Assembly: GCF_902459685.1 (NCBI RefSeq)
Contig: NZ_CABPSF010000003.1
Coordinates: 1,049,538 to 1,113,537 of the forward strand
DNA from: Pandoraea iniqua
GTDB lineage: Bacteria > Pseudomonadota > Gammaproteobacteria > Burkholderiales > Burkholderiaceae
Reading direction: 5' to 3'
DNA: 64,000 bases
Shown: in pieces, positions 8,652 to 17,488 of the stretch
Layout of the letters: the number at the start of each line of letters is the position of its first letter
Position numbering within the stretch: the stretch's first letter is position 1
Notes under the pieces: model-generated
Seen by the model: the letters and a program-made list of their open reading frames with translations, nothing else
What the model was told of the DNA's origin: nothing
The model's database searches: none
Position numbers and translations under genes: made by a program

Positions 8652-9233
8652 ATGGGCAAAAGCCGACTGGAAGCCTTCAGCGATGGCGTGATCGCCATCA
8701 TCATCACGATCATGGTGCTCGAGATGAAAGCGCCGCACGGCACCGATCTCGACGAGTTGCTGCCCGTCCTGCCGACTTTTCTGACGTACATCATGAGTTA
8801 TATCTACGTCGGCATTTACTGGAACAACCACCATCACCTGTTTCATGTGGTGCAGCGCGTCTCCGGCGGCGTGCTGTGGGCCAACCTGCATTTGCTGTTC
8901 TGGCTGTCGCTGATTCCGTTCGTCACCCACTGGCTGGGCGAGAACCACCTTACCGCGTGGCCGACGGCGCTCTACGGCGCGGTGCTCTTCATGGCCGCCG
9001 TGGCTTATTACATTCTCACGCGCGCCCTGCTGGCCGTGCACGGGGAAGGCGCCAACCTCAAGCTGGCCGCCGCCATTGGCCGGGACGCCAAGGGCAAGCT
9101 CTCCGTGCTCGGCTATGCGCTGGCCATCGGCCTCGCGTTCGTGGTACCGGCCGTCTCGCTCGGCCTGTACGCGCTGGTCGCCATCGTCTGGCTCATTCCG
9201 GACCGCCGCATCGAGCATGTGATCGAGAGCTGA
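8652..9233 (+). CDS. TMEM175-like integral membrane protein
   Basis: 193 residues beginning with the family signature RLEAFSDGVIAIIITIMVLEMK in the first helix. Four or more further membrane helices follow, together with the WNNHHHLFH segment. Bacterial TMEM175 proteins are potassium-selective channels; that is family knowledge, not shown here. The ATG at 8652 directly precedes the conserved motif. It sits between two cyclic-di-GMP genes, about 100 bp after the first. Confidence 0.85.
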   Translation: MGKSRLEAFSDGVIAIIITIMVLEMKAPHGTDLDELLPVLPTFLTYIMSYIYVGIYWNNHHHLFHVVQRVSGGVLWANLHLLFWLSLIPFVTHWLGENHLTAWPTALYGAVLFMAAVAYYILTRALLAVHGEGANLKLAAAIGRDAKGKLSVLGYALAIGLAFVVPAVSLGLYALVAIVWLIPDRRIEHVIES

Positions 9234-9308
9234 CAAGCTGACTAGCGGACGACCCGAAACTTCCGACAGTCGACGCGCATCGGGTTTTTACGTAGTATCC
9301 GGTCCATC

Positions 9309-9527
9309 ATGCAAAACGTTACTTTTGAACTCACTGGCGAATTCATCGCCCTGAACGACCTGCTCAAAGTCGCCGGCGTGGCCGACTCCGGAGGCGCCGG
9401 CAAGGCGCTCGTCGCGAGTGGCCTCGTGCGCGTCGATGGCAAGCCCGAATCCCGCAAGACGTGCAAAATCCGCGCCGGGCAGATCGTTTCGCTCGACGGC
9501 GTCCGGATCAAGGTGGTCGGCGCCTGA
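9309..9527 (+). CDS. Small S4-type RNA-binding protein (YbcJ-like)
   Basis: 72 residues consisting of one S4 RNA-binding fold: FIALNDLLKVAGVADSGGAGKALVASGLVRVDGKPE is the classic helix-helix-strand arrangement. Length and layout match the YbcJ/YaaA group of single-domain S4 proteins, thought to bind structured RNA. The partner RNA is unknown. Confidence 0.85.
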   Translation: MQNVTFELTGEFIALNDLLKVAGVADSGGAGKALVASGLVRVDGKPESRKTCKIRAGQIVSLDGVRIKVVGA

Positions 9528-9729
9528 ACGGTTGCCGCCTGCCCCCTGAGCCCACGTCCAGCCCAAGCCGCCTCGCACCCAGCCCCCAGCGCGCACGCAA
9601 ACCGTGCGCTCTCCCGGTTTCTCCCATGTCGGCCTGCCCGCGCAGGTCGCTATACTTGAAAGCGTTTTTGGTGTGCCAGCCCCTGTAACACCCGACAATG
9701 TCCGCAGGTCGTCTGAGGAGGCCCTTGCG

Positions 9730-12393
9730 ATGGCCGTGCCCGGTTCACCGTCGTCCACCGCCGGCGCAACACCGACGCCCGGGCGCGATGCGCTGCTCGC
9801 AGCGCTCGACCGCTCGCTCGGCATGCTCACCCTCACCCCCGAGGGCAAGATCGTCGACGTCAACGACAAGTTGCTCGGCGTGGTCGGCTACACCCGCGAC
9901 GAACTGATCGGCCAGCCGCACGCCACGCTGTGCGATGCGGGCGACCCCACCTGCGGCGCCGCGCTGGAGCGTGTGGTCAGCACCGGCCGGGCCCACACCG
10001 ATCAAGTGCGCCGCCGCCGTCGCGATGGCGGCACCGTCTGGTTCGAAGCCACCTACAACCCCGTGTTCGATCGGGACGGCAAACTCGCCTTCGTGATCAA
10101 GCTCGCCGCCGACGTGACCGATCGCGTCGAACGCGAAGCCCAAGACAACGCCCGCCTCCACCTGCTCTCGCTTGGCGTGGACGAGACCGATAACGCCGTA
10201 CTCATCACCGATGCGCAAGGCGTGGTCTGCTATGTGAATGCGGGCTTCACCCGCATGCTCGGCTACCGTGCCGACGAGGTGGTCGGCAAATCGGGGCATA
10301 GCCCGTTCGGCGACGCCCCGGTGGACGAATTCGCCAGCGGTGCGGCCGCCGTCGACGTGCAGCAGGCCCTGACGGGCTGCCTCGTATCGGCCCGCGACGG
10401 GCGTAGTTGCCATTGCGAAGTGCTCGTGCGCACGGCGCAAGGCCAGCCGCTCTGGGCGTCGATCGTCACCAACCCGATTCTCGACGCGAACGGCAAGCTC
10501 GTGAACGCCGTGGCGCTGTTCACGGACATCACCCAGTCGAAGATTCAGGAAGTGTTGCAGCACAAGGCGCTGGCCGCGATGGTGCGTGACGCGCCACTCG
10601 CAGAAGTGCTCATGCTGATTTGCCGCGAGCTGGAGCAGATTGCGCCGGAAGTCATGGCCTCGGTCGTGCGCGTGGACGCCGAAGGCCGGTTGCGGCCGCA
10701 AGCTGGCCCGAGCCTGCCCGCGCAGTATCACCAGTTCATCGACGGCATTGCCATCGGCCCGAATGTGGGCACTTGCGGCACGGCCGCCTTTCAGGCGCGG
10801 CGCGTCATCGTGACCGACATCGCCCACGACCCGCGCTGGGCCGATTTCCGCGACATGGCGGCGACCTACGGGCTGGCCGCCTCATGGGCCATGCCGATCA
10901 TCGCCAACGACGGCCGGGTGCTCGGCGTGCTCGCGTTCTATTACCGTACGCCGCGCGGCCCCGATGCCTTGCACGAGCGGCTGGTCGACGTGTGCGTGCA
11001 TCTGTGCAAACTGGCGTTCGAGCGCGACGAATCGCGCACACGCATTCGTCAGTTGGCGTTCTCCGACAGCCTCACCGGCCTGCCGAATCGCAGCATGCTC
11101 GGCGTGCTGGCCGCGCAGGCCATCGCCAGCGCGCACGAGCTGAACACGCGCATGGCGGTGATTTTCCTCGATCTGGATCGCTTCAAGCAGGTCAACGATT
11201 CGCTCGGCCATCAGGCCGGCGACGTGCTGCTGCGCACGATTGCGCAGCGCCTGCGCCGGTCGCTGCGCGGTGCGGACATCGTCGCCCGCCTCTCGGGTGA
11301 CGAGTTCGTGGCCGTGCTCACCGAGTGCGACCCCGAACGGCTCGACGCCGCCATCGAACGCATGCGCAACGCGCTCACCGCGCCCTGTCAGGTCGATGGC
11401 GTGACGCTCACCCCGTCGGGCAGCTTCGGTATCAGCCTGTATCCGAATCACGGGCAGGAGTTCGACATCCTGCTCCAGCGCGCGGATATGGCGATGTATC
11501 AGGCGAAGATGGCGAGCCCGGGCAGCGTGCGGTTCTATCACGAGGACATGAACATCCATGCGCAGGAGCGCCTTGAGCTGGAAACGGCGATGCGCGATGC
11601 GCTGCGGCGCGACACCCTGCGGCTGCATTACCAGCCACAGATCAATCTGCTCGACGAGTCGGTATGCGGCGTGGAAGCGCTCACCCGGTGGGTGCATCCG
11701 CAGTACGGCGACGTCTCGCCGACGCGCTTTATCGCGCTGGCCGAGGAATGCGGATTGATTGGCGAGCTGGGCGCGTGGACGCTACGCGAGTCGTGCCGGC
11801 AACTGGCGGACTGGCGCCGGCGCGGGGTGGCGATCGGCAACATGTCGGTCAACCTGTCGCCGACCAACTTCCACGATCACGACCTGCCGCGCATGATCGC
11901 CGATACGCTCGCCGCCAATGGCCTGCCGCCGACGTGTCTGGCCATCGAAATCACCGAGAACGTGCTGATGGATCACAATCCGAGCACGCGCCGCATCATC
12001 GAAGAGGTGCACGCCATGGGCGTGCGGCTGTCGATGGACGATTTCGGCACCGGCTATTCGAGTCTCGGCTATCTGCGCCGCCTGCCGGTCTCGGAACTCA
12101 AGCTCGACCGCAGCTTCGTGCACGACGTGACGCGCGACGAAACGGTGCGGGCGCTCACCAATGCCATCATCAGCATCGGCCGTAGTCTGCATCTGACGGT
12201 TGTCGCGGAGGGCGTTGAAGACGAAGCCCAGCGCGATCTGCTGATCGCACAGGGCTATCGGGTAGCGCAGGGTTTCTTGTTCTCCCCCGCACTCAGCGCG
12301 GAGGACCTCGAGCAGTGGCTGGAACGCTGGGATGCCCGGCGTCGCTCGACCACGGTCACCTCAACCACCGTGACGACCATCGTGCGGCCCTGA
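9730..12393 (+). CDS. PAS-PAS-GAF-GGDEF-EAL cyclic-di-GMP turnover protein
   Basis: 887 residues, soluble, five domains in order: PAS1 (about 10-130, MLTLTPEGKIVDVNDKLLGVVGYTRDELIG), PAS2 (about 145-270), GAF (about 285-435), GGDEF (about 440-610) and EAL (about 620-870). The cyclase motif is SGDEF, preceded at the right spacing by an RGAD inhibitory I-site. The phosphodiesterase has EAL, ENVLM and DDFGTGYSS, so it should be active, and the protein may be bifunctional or GTP-stimulated. The ATG at 9730 follows AGGAGG, so the upstream in-frame start at 9604 is unlikely. Confidence 0.9.
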   Translation: MAVPGSPSSTAGATPTPGRDALLAALDRSLGMLTLTPEGKIVDVNDKLLGVVGYTRDELIGQPHATLCDAGDPTCGAALERVVSTGRAHTDQVRRRRRDGGTVWFEATYNPVFDRDGKLAFVIKLAADVTDRVEREAQDNARLHLLSLGVDETDNAVLITDAQGVVCYVNAGFTRMLGYRADEVVGKSGHSPFGDAPVDEFASGAAAVDVQQALTGCLVSARDGRSCHCEVLVRTAQGQPLWASIVTNPILDANGKLVNAVALFTDITQSKIQEVLQHKALAAMVRDAPLAEVLMLICRELEQIAPEVMASVVRVDAEGRLRPQAGPSLPAQYHQFIDGIAIGPNVGTCGTAAFQARRVIVTDIAHDPRWADFRDMAATYGLAASWAMPIIANDGRVLGVLAFYYRTPRGPDALHERLVDVCVHLCKLAFERDESRTRIRQLAFSDSLTGLPNRSMLGVLAAQAIASAHELNTRMAVIFLDLDRFKQVNDSLGHQAGDVLLRTIAQRLRRSLRGADIVARLSGDEFVAVLTECDPERLDAAIERMRNALTAPCQVDGVTLTPSGSFGISLYPNHGQEFDILLQRADMAMYQAKMASPGSVRFYHEDMNIHAQERLELETAMRDALRRDTLRLHYQPQINLLDESVCGVEALTRWVHPQYGDVSPTRFIALAEECGLIGELGAWTLRESCRQLADWRRRGVAIGNMSVNLSPTNFHDHDLPRMIADTLAANGLPPTCLAIEITENVLMDHNPSTRRIIEEVHAMGVRLSMDDFGTGYSSLGYLRRLPVSELKLDRSFVHDVTRDETVRALTNAIISIGRSLHLTVVAEGVEDEAQRDLLIAQGYRVAQGFLFSPALSAEDLEQWLERWDARRRSTTVTSTTVTTIVRP

Positions 12394-12448
12394 GGGCGTT
12401 GCGGCAGGCAATCGAAATCAGGGGCTGAAGGCTGCCGGCTTGGGTGAA

Positions 12449-12682
12449 TCAGGGAGCGAGCCCCAATTCCATCTGATGCAGGGCGGTCTCGATTGCCTGA
12501 CTCTGACGCTCGTTGAGCGAATCGGCCGCAATGCTGGTGTCGTGGCGGTAAATCATCTCTCCGTAGATATCGGCCAGCACACGCGCCGACGGACACAGCG
12601 CCCAATGGCTGTCGGCCGCCTGACGGCGGGTCCAGTAGTTGATCGCCTGCTCGATTTCGGCGATGGAATAGTTGGATTTCAT
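12449..12682 (-). CDS. DUF3717 domain protein, LexA-box-controlled
   Basis: 77 residues matching the DUF3717 family (function unknown, mostly Burkholderiales): SIAEIEQAINYWTRRQAAD, LCPSARVLADIYGEMI. The ATG at 12682 begins exactly at the conserved segment; the longer frame adds Arg-rich nonsense. A near-consensus SOS box lies 30 bp upstream (12712-12731) over a TATAAT element, so expression is probably induced by DNA damage. Convergent with the large GGDEF-EAL gene. Confidence 0.8.
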   Translation of the reverse strand: MKSNYSIAEIEQAINYWTRRQAADSHWALCPSARVLADIYGEMIYRHDTSIAADSLNERQSQAIETALHQMELGLAP

Positions 12683-12711
12683 CGGAGTTTCGGTCTCGCC
12701 GTTGAATGGAA

Positions 12712-12731
12712 TACTGTGATTATATACAGTA
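12712..12731 (-). promoter_or_regulatory. LexA (SOS) box
   Basis: On the plus strand TACTGTGATTATATACAGTA. On the coding strand it matches the enterobacterial LexA consensus at 17 of 20 positions, with the CTGT-N8-ACAG core intact. The minus-strand TATAAT inside it would be the -10 element of the DUF3717 gene, so LexA binding would block transcription directly. Confidence 0.75.
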
Positions 12732-12982
12732 ATCGCAAGATCAGAGAATCGCCTGAATCGCCTTTTGCAGAGTCCGATTCTCAGGCCCACGTTTCGGAAC
12801 TGCAACACTTGATGTGCGTTCCGGCGCCGGCGCCTTCTGCCCGGCACTAAAAACTCTATAAAAATCATTGGACTACCACTTCCGGCACGATATTGGCTTA
12901 TGCCAGACGTGAAGTGCCGGTATTGCATCGTCCGGCACCGCCGATGTTCGTCGATCCAACGCTCGTCCCGACGGAGCCCGCC

Positions 12983-13480
12983 ATGCCGCCGAGCCCTGCC
13001 AGACCCCGCCAGACCCGCGCAAGCTGCGGCGCGGTGAATGCTTTTGGGGTCCTTTGCACCCTATGCGCCCTGTGCGTCTTGACTGCCCTGAATGCGCCGC
13101 GCGCCCATGCGCAGAGCATCCCGCCGGTCACTGGCGCGCCGGCCGACCCGTTTCACCAACCCTGCGTCGAGATACGCGTGACGCCCAACGGCGGCGGCGC
13201 GGCATTGCCGTCAGGTCCGCCACGGGGGCAACGCAAGGCGATCGATCCGTTCAAGCCACGCCAGTCCTTCCAGCCATTCAAGCGCTACGTCGATCTCGAT
13301 GACCGCTGCGCTAACCTGCCAGAGTTCGCGCCAACACGCGATACCGACACGACCGGCGTTTGGTACGTCAGCATGCCGGTCCACGCGGTCCACGAGGTGC
13401 ATAAAGCGCACGAACCTCACACCGCGCGTGTTACGGCCACGGCGTCACCCGGCGCTGCCTTGCACACTGTCGTCTCCTGA
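12983..13480 (+). CDS. Hypothetical secreted protein
   Basis: About 165 residues, family not recognised. A hydrophobic stretch (AFGVLCTLCALCVLTALNA) ending in RAHAQS looks like a Sec signal peptide with cleavage after AHA. The mature part is Pro/Arg-rich (PFKPRQSFQPFKRYVDL) with two cysteines. I chose the ATG at 12983, preceded by GGAG; starts at 12893 and 12944 are also open. Composition of the tail (HAVHEVHKAHEPH) is low complexity, so the real C-terminus is uncertain only if a frameshift exists. Confidence 0.5.
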   Translation: MPPSPARPRQTRASCGAVNAFGVLCTLCALCVLTALNAPRAHAQSIPPVTGAPADPFHQPCVEIRVTPNGGGAALPSGPPRGQRKAIDPFKPRQSFQPFKRYVDLDDRCANLPEFAPTRDTDTTGVWYVSMPVHAVHEVHKAHEPHTARVTATASPGAALHTVVS

Positions 13481-13570
13481 GCGTCGACCGCCGACGTTTG
13501 CTATGCTGCGGCTTTCGCGCGCGAGGCTGATCCGACGCCCGCGCGAGTCCCCGCATTCTCCGGAGCCTCG

Positions 13571-13885
13571 ATGCCCAACGAAACGCCAGATACGCCCCGT
13601 CAGACGCAACGCGCACCTGCGGCCACCACTGCGGCCGTCAAGCCGCCGCCGCCCGGCGCCACGCCGCTGGCTTGGATCGGCCTGCTGGCCGCCGCCGCAT
13701 GGGTGCTGAAGAACCCCAACCCGACGTGGGGCGTCGGCGTGCTGTGCCTGTGCGCGGGCCTGATCTCGTCATTCGGCGCACGCCGCAAGGGCCGCGCCCC
13801 ATGGCCGGCGTTCTTCACCGGTCTCCTGCCCGTCGGCGTGGCGCTGTTTTTCGCGCTGCTCATGCTGCGTCCGCTCTTCCGTTGA
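13571..13885 (+). CDS. Small hypothetical membrane protein
   Basis: 104 residues with a Pro/Ala-rich 30-residue head and two to three hydrophobic segments (LAWIGLLAAAAWVL, VGVLCLCAGLISSF, LLPVGVALFFALLML). GGAG precedes the ATG at 13571. I do not recognise the family. It may share a transcript with the preceding secreted protein, 90 bp away. Confidence 0.55.
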   Translation: MPNETPDTPRQTQRAPAATTAAVKPPPPGATPLAWIGLLAAAAWVLKNPNPTWGVGVLCLCAGLISSFGARRKGRAPWPAFFTGLLPVGVALFFALLMLRPLFR

Positions 13886-13936
13886 TCGACCGACCCCGGG
13901 TAAACATGTCGTCGCGAGCCGGCGAATATCGAAAAG

Positions 13937-13972
13937 TTACCCACAGCTTCTGTGGATAACCCACTGGATAAC
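13937..13972. promoter_or_regulatory. Cluster of DnaA-box-like sequences
   Basis: Within 36 bp: TTACCCACA (13937-13945, one mismatch to TTATCCACA), an exact box TGTGGATAA on the other strand (13951-13959), and a weaker ACTGGATAAC (13963-13972). The first two form a perfect hairpin CCACAG-CTT-CTGTGG (13941-13955). There is no AT-rich unwinding region, dnaA, dnaN or gidA nearby, so this is not the chromosome origin. It could be a DnaA-binding regulatory or titration site. Confidence 0.45.
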
Positions 13973-14187
13973 CCGGCACCACCCACTGAAAAGGCCCGCC
14001 GTTCCACGCTGTCAAGAGGATTGCCCGTTTCGGCGTCAGCCTTGAGCAAATTTTTTGCGCTTGACGATTTGCCCCGCATCTGGGCGTCGCTGTCATGGCT
14101 TTGACATGCGCTAAACGTGTGTCATACAGGCGTTAGTCTGCCGCGAAAAACCTCGCACCCGCCCCTGTTTTACCCATCATGGGAGGG

Positions 14188-14216
14188 TTCGCAGCGCCCG
14201 CGAATCGGCCTATGAT
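14188..14216 (+). promoter_or_regulatory. Candidate sigma-70 promoter
   Basis: TTCGCA (14188-14193), 17-bp spacer, TATGAT (14211-14216), giving a leader of about 77 nt for the 112-residue gene at 14300. A second -35-like TTGACA lies upstream at 14101 with only a weak -10 (ATACAG). The remaining part of the 13886-14299 gap holds the DnaA-box cluster and no gene. Confidence 0.4.
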
Positions 14217-14299
14217 GGAGACAAGCCGCCGCACTTCGCGCTACCTTTGCGGCACGATGGCGGCATGGCTCTTCAGTGACTTCCGGGAGAACGTCTGGT

Positions 14300-14638
14300 A
14301 TGACCCAATCCGACAAGCCGTCTGCTGCACCGTCGTCCGCTGCACCATCGTCCCCCTCCCCGGCTACGGCCAATACCGACACGATCAGCGAGGCCGAACG
14401 CGTCCATCTGGACGAATTGCTCGCGCACCACTCGGTGACCGAAACGGTCGACCGTGCCTCCGTCATCGATCTCATCAAGGAATTGCGTTCGCCCGACGTG
14501 AAAACGCCCGAAGACCGGCAACGGATCGTCGAGCGAAGCCGGTTGTGGCGGGAAGTGTCGAATCGGGACACCGCCATGTCGCTGCTGAATTCGTTGGCGC
14601 AAATGGCCCCGATTCTGCTCAATTCGATCCACTGGTAA
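14300..14638 (+). CDS. Hypothetical protein
   Basis: 112 residues. The first 25 are Ser/Ala/Pro-rich, the rest is predicted helical and charged (AERVHLDELLAHHSVTETVDRASVIDLIKELR ... RLWREVSNRDTAMSLLNSLAQMAPILLNSIHW). No signal peptide or membrane segment. The ATG at 14300 follows GGGAGA. It is a monocistronic unit with its own promoter candidate and an intrinsic terminator. Family not recognised. Confidence 0.65.
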   Translation: MTQSDKPSAAPSSAAPSSPSPATANTDTISEAERVHLDELLAHHSVTETVDRASVIDLIKELRSPDVKTPEDRQRIVERSRLWREVSNRDTAMSLLNSLAQMAPILLNSIHW

Positions 14639-14668
14639 ATTCCAACCGGACCGGCAACGCTACCGACA

Positions 14669-14702
14669 ACGCCCGCCGCATCCCTGCGCGCGGGCGTTTT
14701 TG
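14669..14702 (+). terminator. Intrinsic terminator
   Basis: Arms AACGCCCGC / GCGGGCGTT (14669-14677, 14691-14699) with a 13-nt loop run into five T. It lies 30 bp after the stop of the 112-residue gene. Confidence 0.8.
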
Positions 14703-14810
14703 CATTTGATCTGGATTAACTTTCCCACCGGCTGACTTAGGGTGGACAGGAATTCGGCGGGCGCCTGTTTTACAATGCGGGTCGCGTCAGTTCCCTGTTA
14801 CCTAAACGTC

Positions 14811-15005
14811 ATGACCACCACGCTGGATACCCCGACCGAATTCAAGAGCTGGATCTGCCTGATCTGCGGCTGGATTTACAACGAAGCCGAGGGCGCGCCC
14901 GACGACGGCCTCGCCCCCGGCACGCGCTGGGCCGACGTGCCCGCCGACTGGCGCTGCCCGGAGTGCGACGTCTCGAAGGAAGACTTCGCCCTCTCGGAGT
15001 TCTGA
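14811..15005 (+). CDS. Rubredoxin
   Basis: 64 residues with two CxxC pairs (CLICGW near residue 15, CPECDV near 50), which bind one iron as Fe(Cys)4. WIYNEAEGAPDDGLAPGTRW and PADWRCPECD are canonical rubredoxin sequence. It is a cytosolic one-electron carrier. The ATG at 14811 is used, since the upstream in-frame start adds unrelated residues. A TACAAT -10 candidate lies at 14771-14776. No obvious redox partner gene adjoins it. Confidence 0.93.
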   Translation: MTTTLDTPTEFKSWICLICGWIYNEAEGAPDDGLAPGTRWADVPADWRCPECDVSKEDFALSEF

Positions 15006-15014
15006 GCGCTCAGC

Positions 15015-15278
15015 TTAGTGGTGCCAGCCCCAGCCGCCACGGCCGCCCCAGCCTCGGCCACGCCAGCCGCGGTAGTAACCGCCGCCGTAGTAGCCGCCCA
15101 CGCCGAGGGTCACCACCGGCGCAGGCGCGACGGCGTATCCCGGCGCGTAGCCGTAATAGTTGTAGTAGTCGGAACCGTAGGCCGTGCCGTACGCCGGGCC
15201 GCCATAAGGCACAGCGACGCACCCCGCCATAAGCGTCGCGATTGCCGCGCCGCCAGCCAGCATGAGTAAGCGTTTCAC
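15015..15278 (-). CDS. Gly/Tyr-rich small lipoprotein
   Basis: 87 residues. VKRLLMLAGGAAIATLMAGC is a lipoprotein signal peptide with the lipidated Cys at position 20. The mature part is rich in Gly, Tyr and Trp (YYNYYGYAPGY ... GWRGRGWGGRGGWGWHH). I use the GTG at 15278, preceded by GGGAGA, instead of the longer frame. Such proteins are common in Burkholderiaceae; function unknown. Convergent with rubredoxin, 9 bp apart. Confidence 0.7.
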   Translation of the reverse strand: MKRLLMLAGGAAIATLMAGCVAVPYGGPAYGTAYGSDYYNYYGYAPGYAVAPAPVVTLGVGGYYGGGYYRGWRGRGWGGRGGWGWHH

Positions 15279-15442
15279 GATGATGTCTCCCGCATGAGCC
15301 ACTCGGGTCGCGCCGCCGAAATGCGGCGCAACTCTTACTCGTTAGACATGCGGGTTCCCGCAAGATGCACGAGGCGTGCACCCTCTTTGGTTACCAAACG
15401 TGACATTGGTAACGGCGCCGGAATACTGAGCTACTCAGCGAC

Positions 15443-17026
15443 TCAGAACACCCAGCAGCGATCGCGTCCGGCGCGCTTAGCGCGATAGAGCGCCATGTCG
15501 GCGCGCTCGACCATGTTCATCGGCGAATCGTCATCCTGCCACTCCGTGATACCGAAACTCGCCGAGAAGCGCAGCGGCGGTTCGCTGCCTTCGAGCGACT
15601 CGCGCTTGCAACGCTCCCGGATACGATCGGCCACACGCAGCGCATCGCGCTCGCTCGCCCCCGGCAGCAGAATCGCAAACTCCTCGCCGCCGATACGCCC
15701 GATCAGATCGTCGCCGCGCAGCGTCGACGAACAGACCAGCACAAAGCGGCACAGCACCTGATCGCCGATGGCGTGCCCGTAGGTATCGTTGATCGACTTG
15801 AAGTGATCGAGATCGGCCACGATCAGGCTCATCGGCTCATTCTTGCGCTGCGCCGCCTCCAGCAACTGATCGAAACGGTGGAAGAAATAACGGCGCGTGA
15901 GACTGCCGGTCAGTTCGTCGTAGCTCGCCTCGAAGGCCAACTGATTATTCGCGGCCCGCAATTCCTCGTTCGACTGACGCGTCTGCCGGTGCAATGTGCG
16001 CTCACGCCAATAAATACGGCCAGCCATCATCAGGATGATCACGCCGCCCAGATACAGCAGAAAGCACAACGCGAAATCCTTCGCGTGCTGGCGGGTCAGA
16101 CTCTCCCACGCACCGACGTTTTCCACCGCGTAGACGGTCAGGTCGTTGCTCGAACTCGCGCGCGTGGTAATGACGAACGGCTTATGAAACTCGTCGAATT
16201 CCGACATCTGGTCCAGCAGTTCCTGCGGTACCCACGCGTTGGCACGGCCCGGGGCGCGCTTGAACGGAAAGATGGGCATGCGCGAGAAATCGTTGCGCTG
16301 GTAAAGCGCCTGCCGCTCGGGCTCGGACAACCCGCCGAGTTTGCCATCGAGCATGAAGCGATTTTCGAAGCGCGGATCGTTGGCCATGATGACCACGCCG
16401 TTGCCGTCGGTGATGAAGGATTCGCCGTTGGCGACCCAGTGACGCAGGCGCGCAAGCCCGATCTTGGTCATCACCACACCGATGAGGATGCCTTCGCGAT
16501 ACACCGGCGCACTGAAATAGAGGCCGGGCGCCTGATGCTCCCAACCTGCCGCATAGCTTTCGAAACGTGCGCCCAGAATGGCGTTCGTGAAGTACGGCAT
16601 GCCCGCCGCCGTTTGCCCGACGGGCGACGGTGAATCGCGAAAATTGCTCGCTGCCACGCAGACGCCCCGCGTGTCGATGACCCACACGCGGTCGACGCCG
16701 AAATAGCCTTGCGCCGATTGCAGAAAGTCGTTGGCACGCGCCACGACTTCCGGTGCGCTCGTCGGCCCGTTGGCGGGACTCAGCACGTCGCGCAGCAGAT
16801 CGACTTCAGCCAGTGTCGACGGAATCGCCCGCACCATGGACAGATCCGTGTTGATGGCGTGAATCATGCCGTCGGCCACACGATCGGCCACCGTTTGCTC
16901 GGCCGCCACGCTCTGCGCGAGCTTGTCGCCAACCAACGAGGTAGCGGTCCGGTCCGCCGCGACCCAGCAGGCGACCAGCACGCCAACCGCAACGCAGGCG
17001 GCATAAAGCCAATGCCGTATCCTCAT
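15443..17026 (-). CDS. Membrane diguanylate cyclase with periplasmic Cache-type sensor
   Basis: 527 residues. TM1 (about 7-25), then a periplasmic domain of about 280 residues with dCache-like features (FLQSAQGYFGVDRVWVIDTRGVCVAASN, PYFTNAILG, PVYREGILIGVVMTKIGL), then TM2 (FALCFLLYLGGVIILMMAG), a short coiled linker and a C-terminal GGDEF domain. The motif is GGEEF (about 446-450), with an RGDD I-site 5 residues before it, so a product-inhibited, active cyclase is predicted. The signal is probably a small extracellular molecule. Confidence 0.88.
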   Translation of the reverse strand: MRIRHWLYAACVAVGVLVACWVAADRTATSLVGDKLAQSVAAEQTVADRVADGMIHAINTDLSMVRAIPSTLAEVDLLRDVLSPANGPTSAPEVVARANDFLQSAQGYFGVDRVWVIDTRGVCVAASNFRDSPSPVGQTAAGMPYFTNAILGARFESYAAGWEHQAPGLYFSAPVYREGILIGVVMTKIGLARLRHWVANGESFITDGNGVVIMANDPRFENRFMLDGKLGGLSEPERQALYQRNDFSRMPIFPFKRAPGRANAWVPQELLDQMSEFDEFHKPFVITTRASSSNDLTVYAVENVGAWESLTRQHAKDFALCFLLYLGGVIILMMAGRIYWRERTLHRQTRQSNEELRAANNQLAFEASYDELTGSLTRRYFFHRFDQLLEAAQRKNEPMSLIVADLDHFKSINDTYGHAIGDQVLCRFVLVCSSTLRGDDLIGRIGGEEFAILLPGASERDALRVADRIRERCKRESLEGSEPPLRFSASFGITEWQDDDSPMNMVERADMALYRAKRAGRDRCWVF

Positions 17027-17046
17027 CCGAAAATCAAACGCTCGTT

Positions 17047-17075
17047 CTAATATTTATCACTTGTTACGTTGGCAA
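17047..17075 (-). promoter_or_regulatory. Candidate promoter for the Cache-GGDEF gene
   Basis: Minus strand: TTGCCA (17075-17070), 17-bp spacer, TATTAG (17052-17047), giving a leader of about 14 nt to the ATG at 17026. The gap 17027-17488 is noticeably less GC-rich than its surroundings and includes small palindromes (17119-17129; GGTCGCGACC at 17129-17138) but no convincing gene. Confidence 0.35.
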
Positions 17076-17488
17076 AGCGGTTCGCCTTAATTGATCGCGC
17101 TTCTGTCTTTTCCCCGGACAGAAGTTCTGGTCGCGACCGGCATCCGTTGTGCCGGCAAATACCTGCCAATTCTGGTCTGCGCGTCTAACTCTTTTCCCCG
17201 TTCCCGATCCTCGGCTTGTCGCGCCCCGTGCCTCCGGATCCTTGCTGCAAACTATTCTCCACCCCGACAATTGCAGGCTGTTGACAGTCTGCCGTGATGA
17301 TTCTTGTGGCCTGATTACGGTGGTCTTCTTGCGTCCTGCTTGCGCTCTCTTTATCTGGCGAAGTCCCGCTAATTCTATAGCACTCCGACGGTCTACCAGA
17401 ACCAAAGACTACCAAAACACCGACTTATTACGAATCCCTATTTAATCTATTAACTAGAAAGCTTCGGCCTTTATCATTTGCGCTTCCT

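Noticed and set aside
17064..17405. Small open frames in the gap 17027-17488
   Set aside because: No ribosome binding site, composition not protein-like, and no conserved motif; the lower GC suggests a regulatory spacer.
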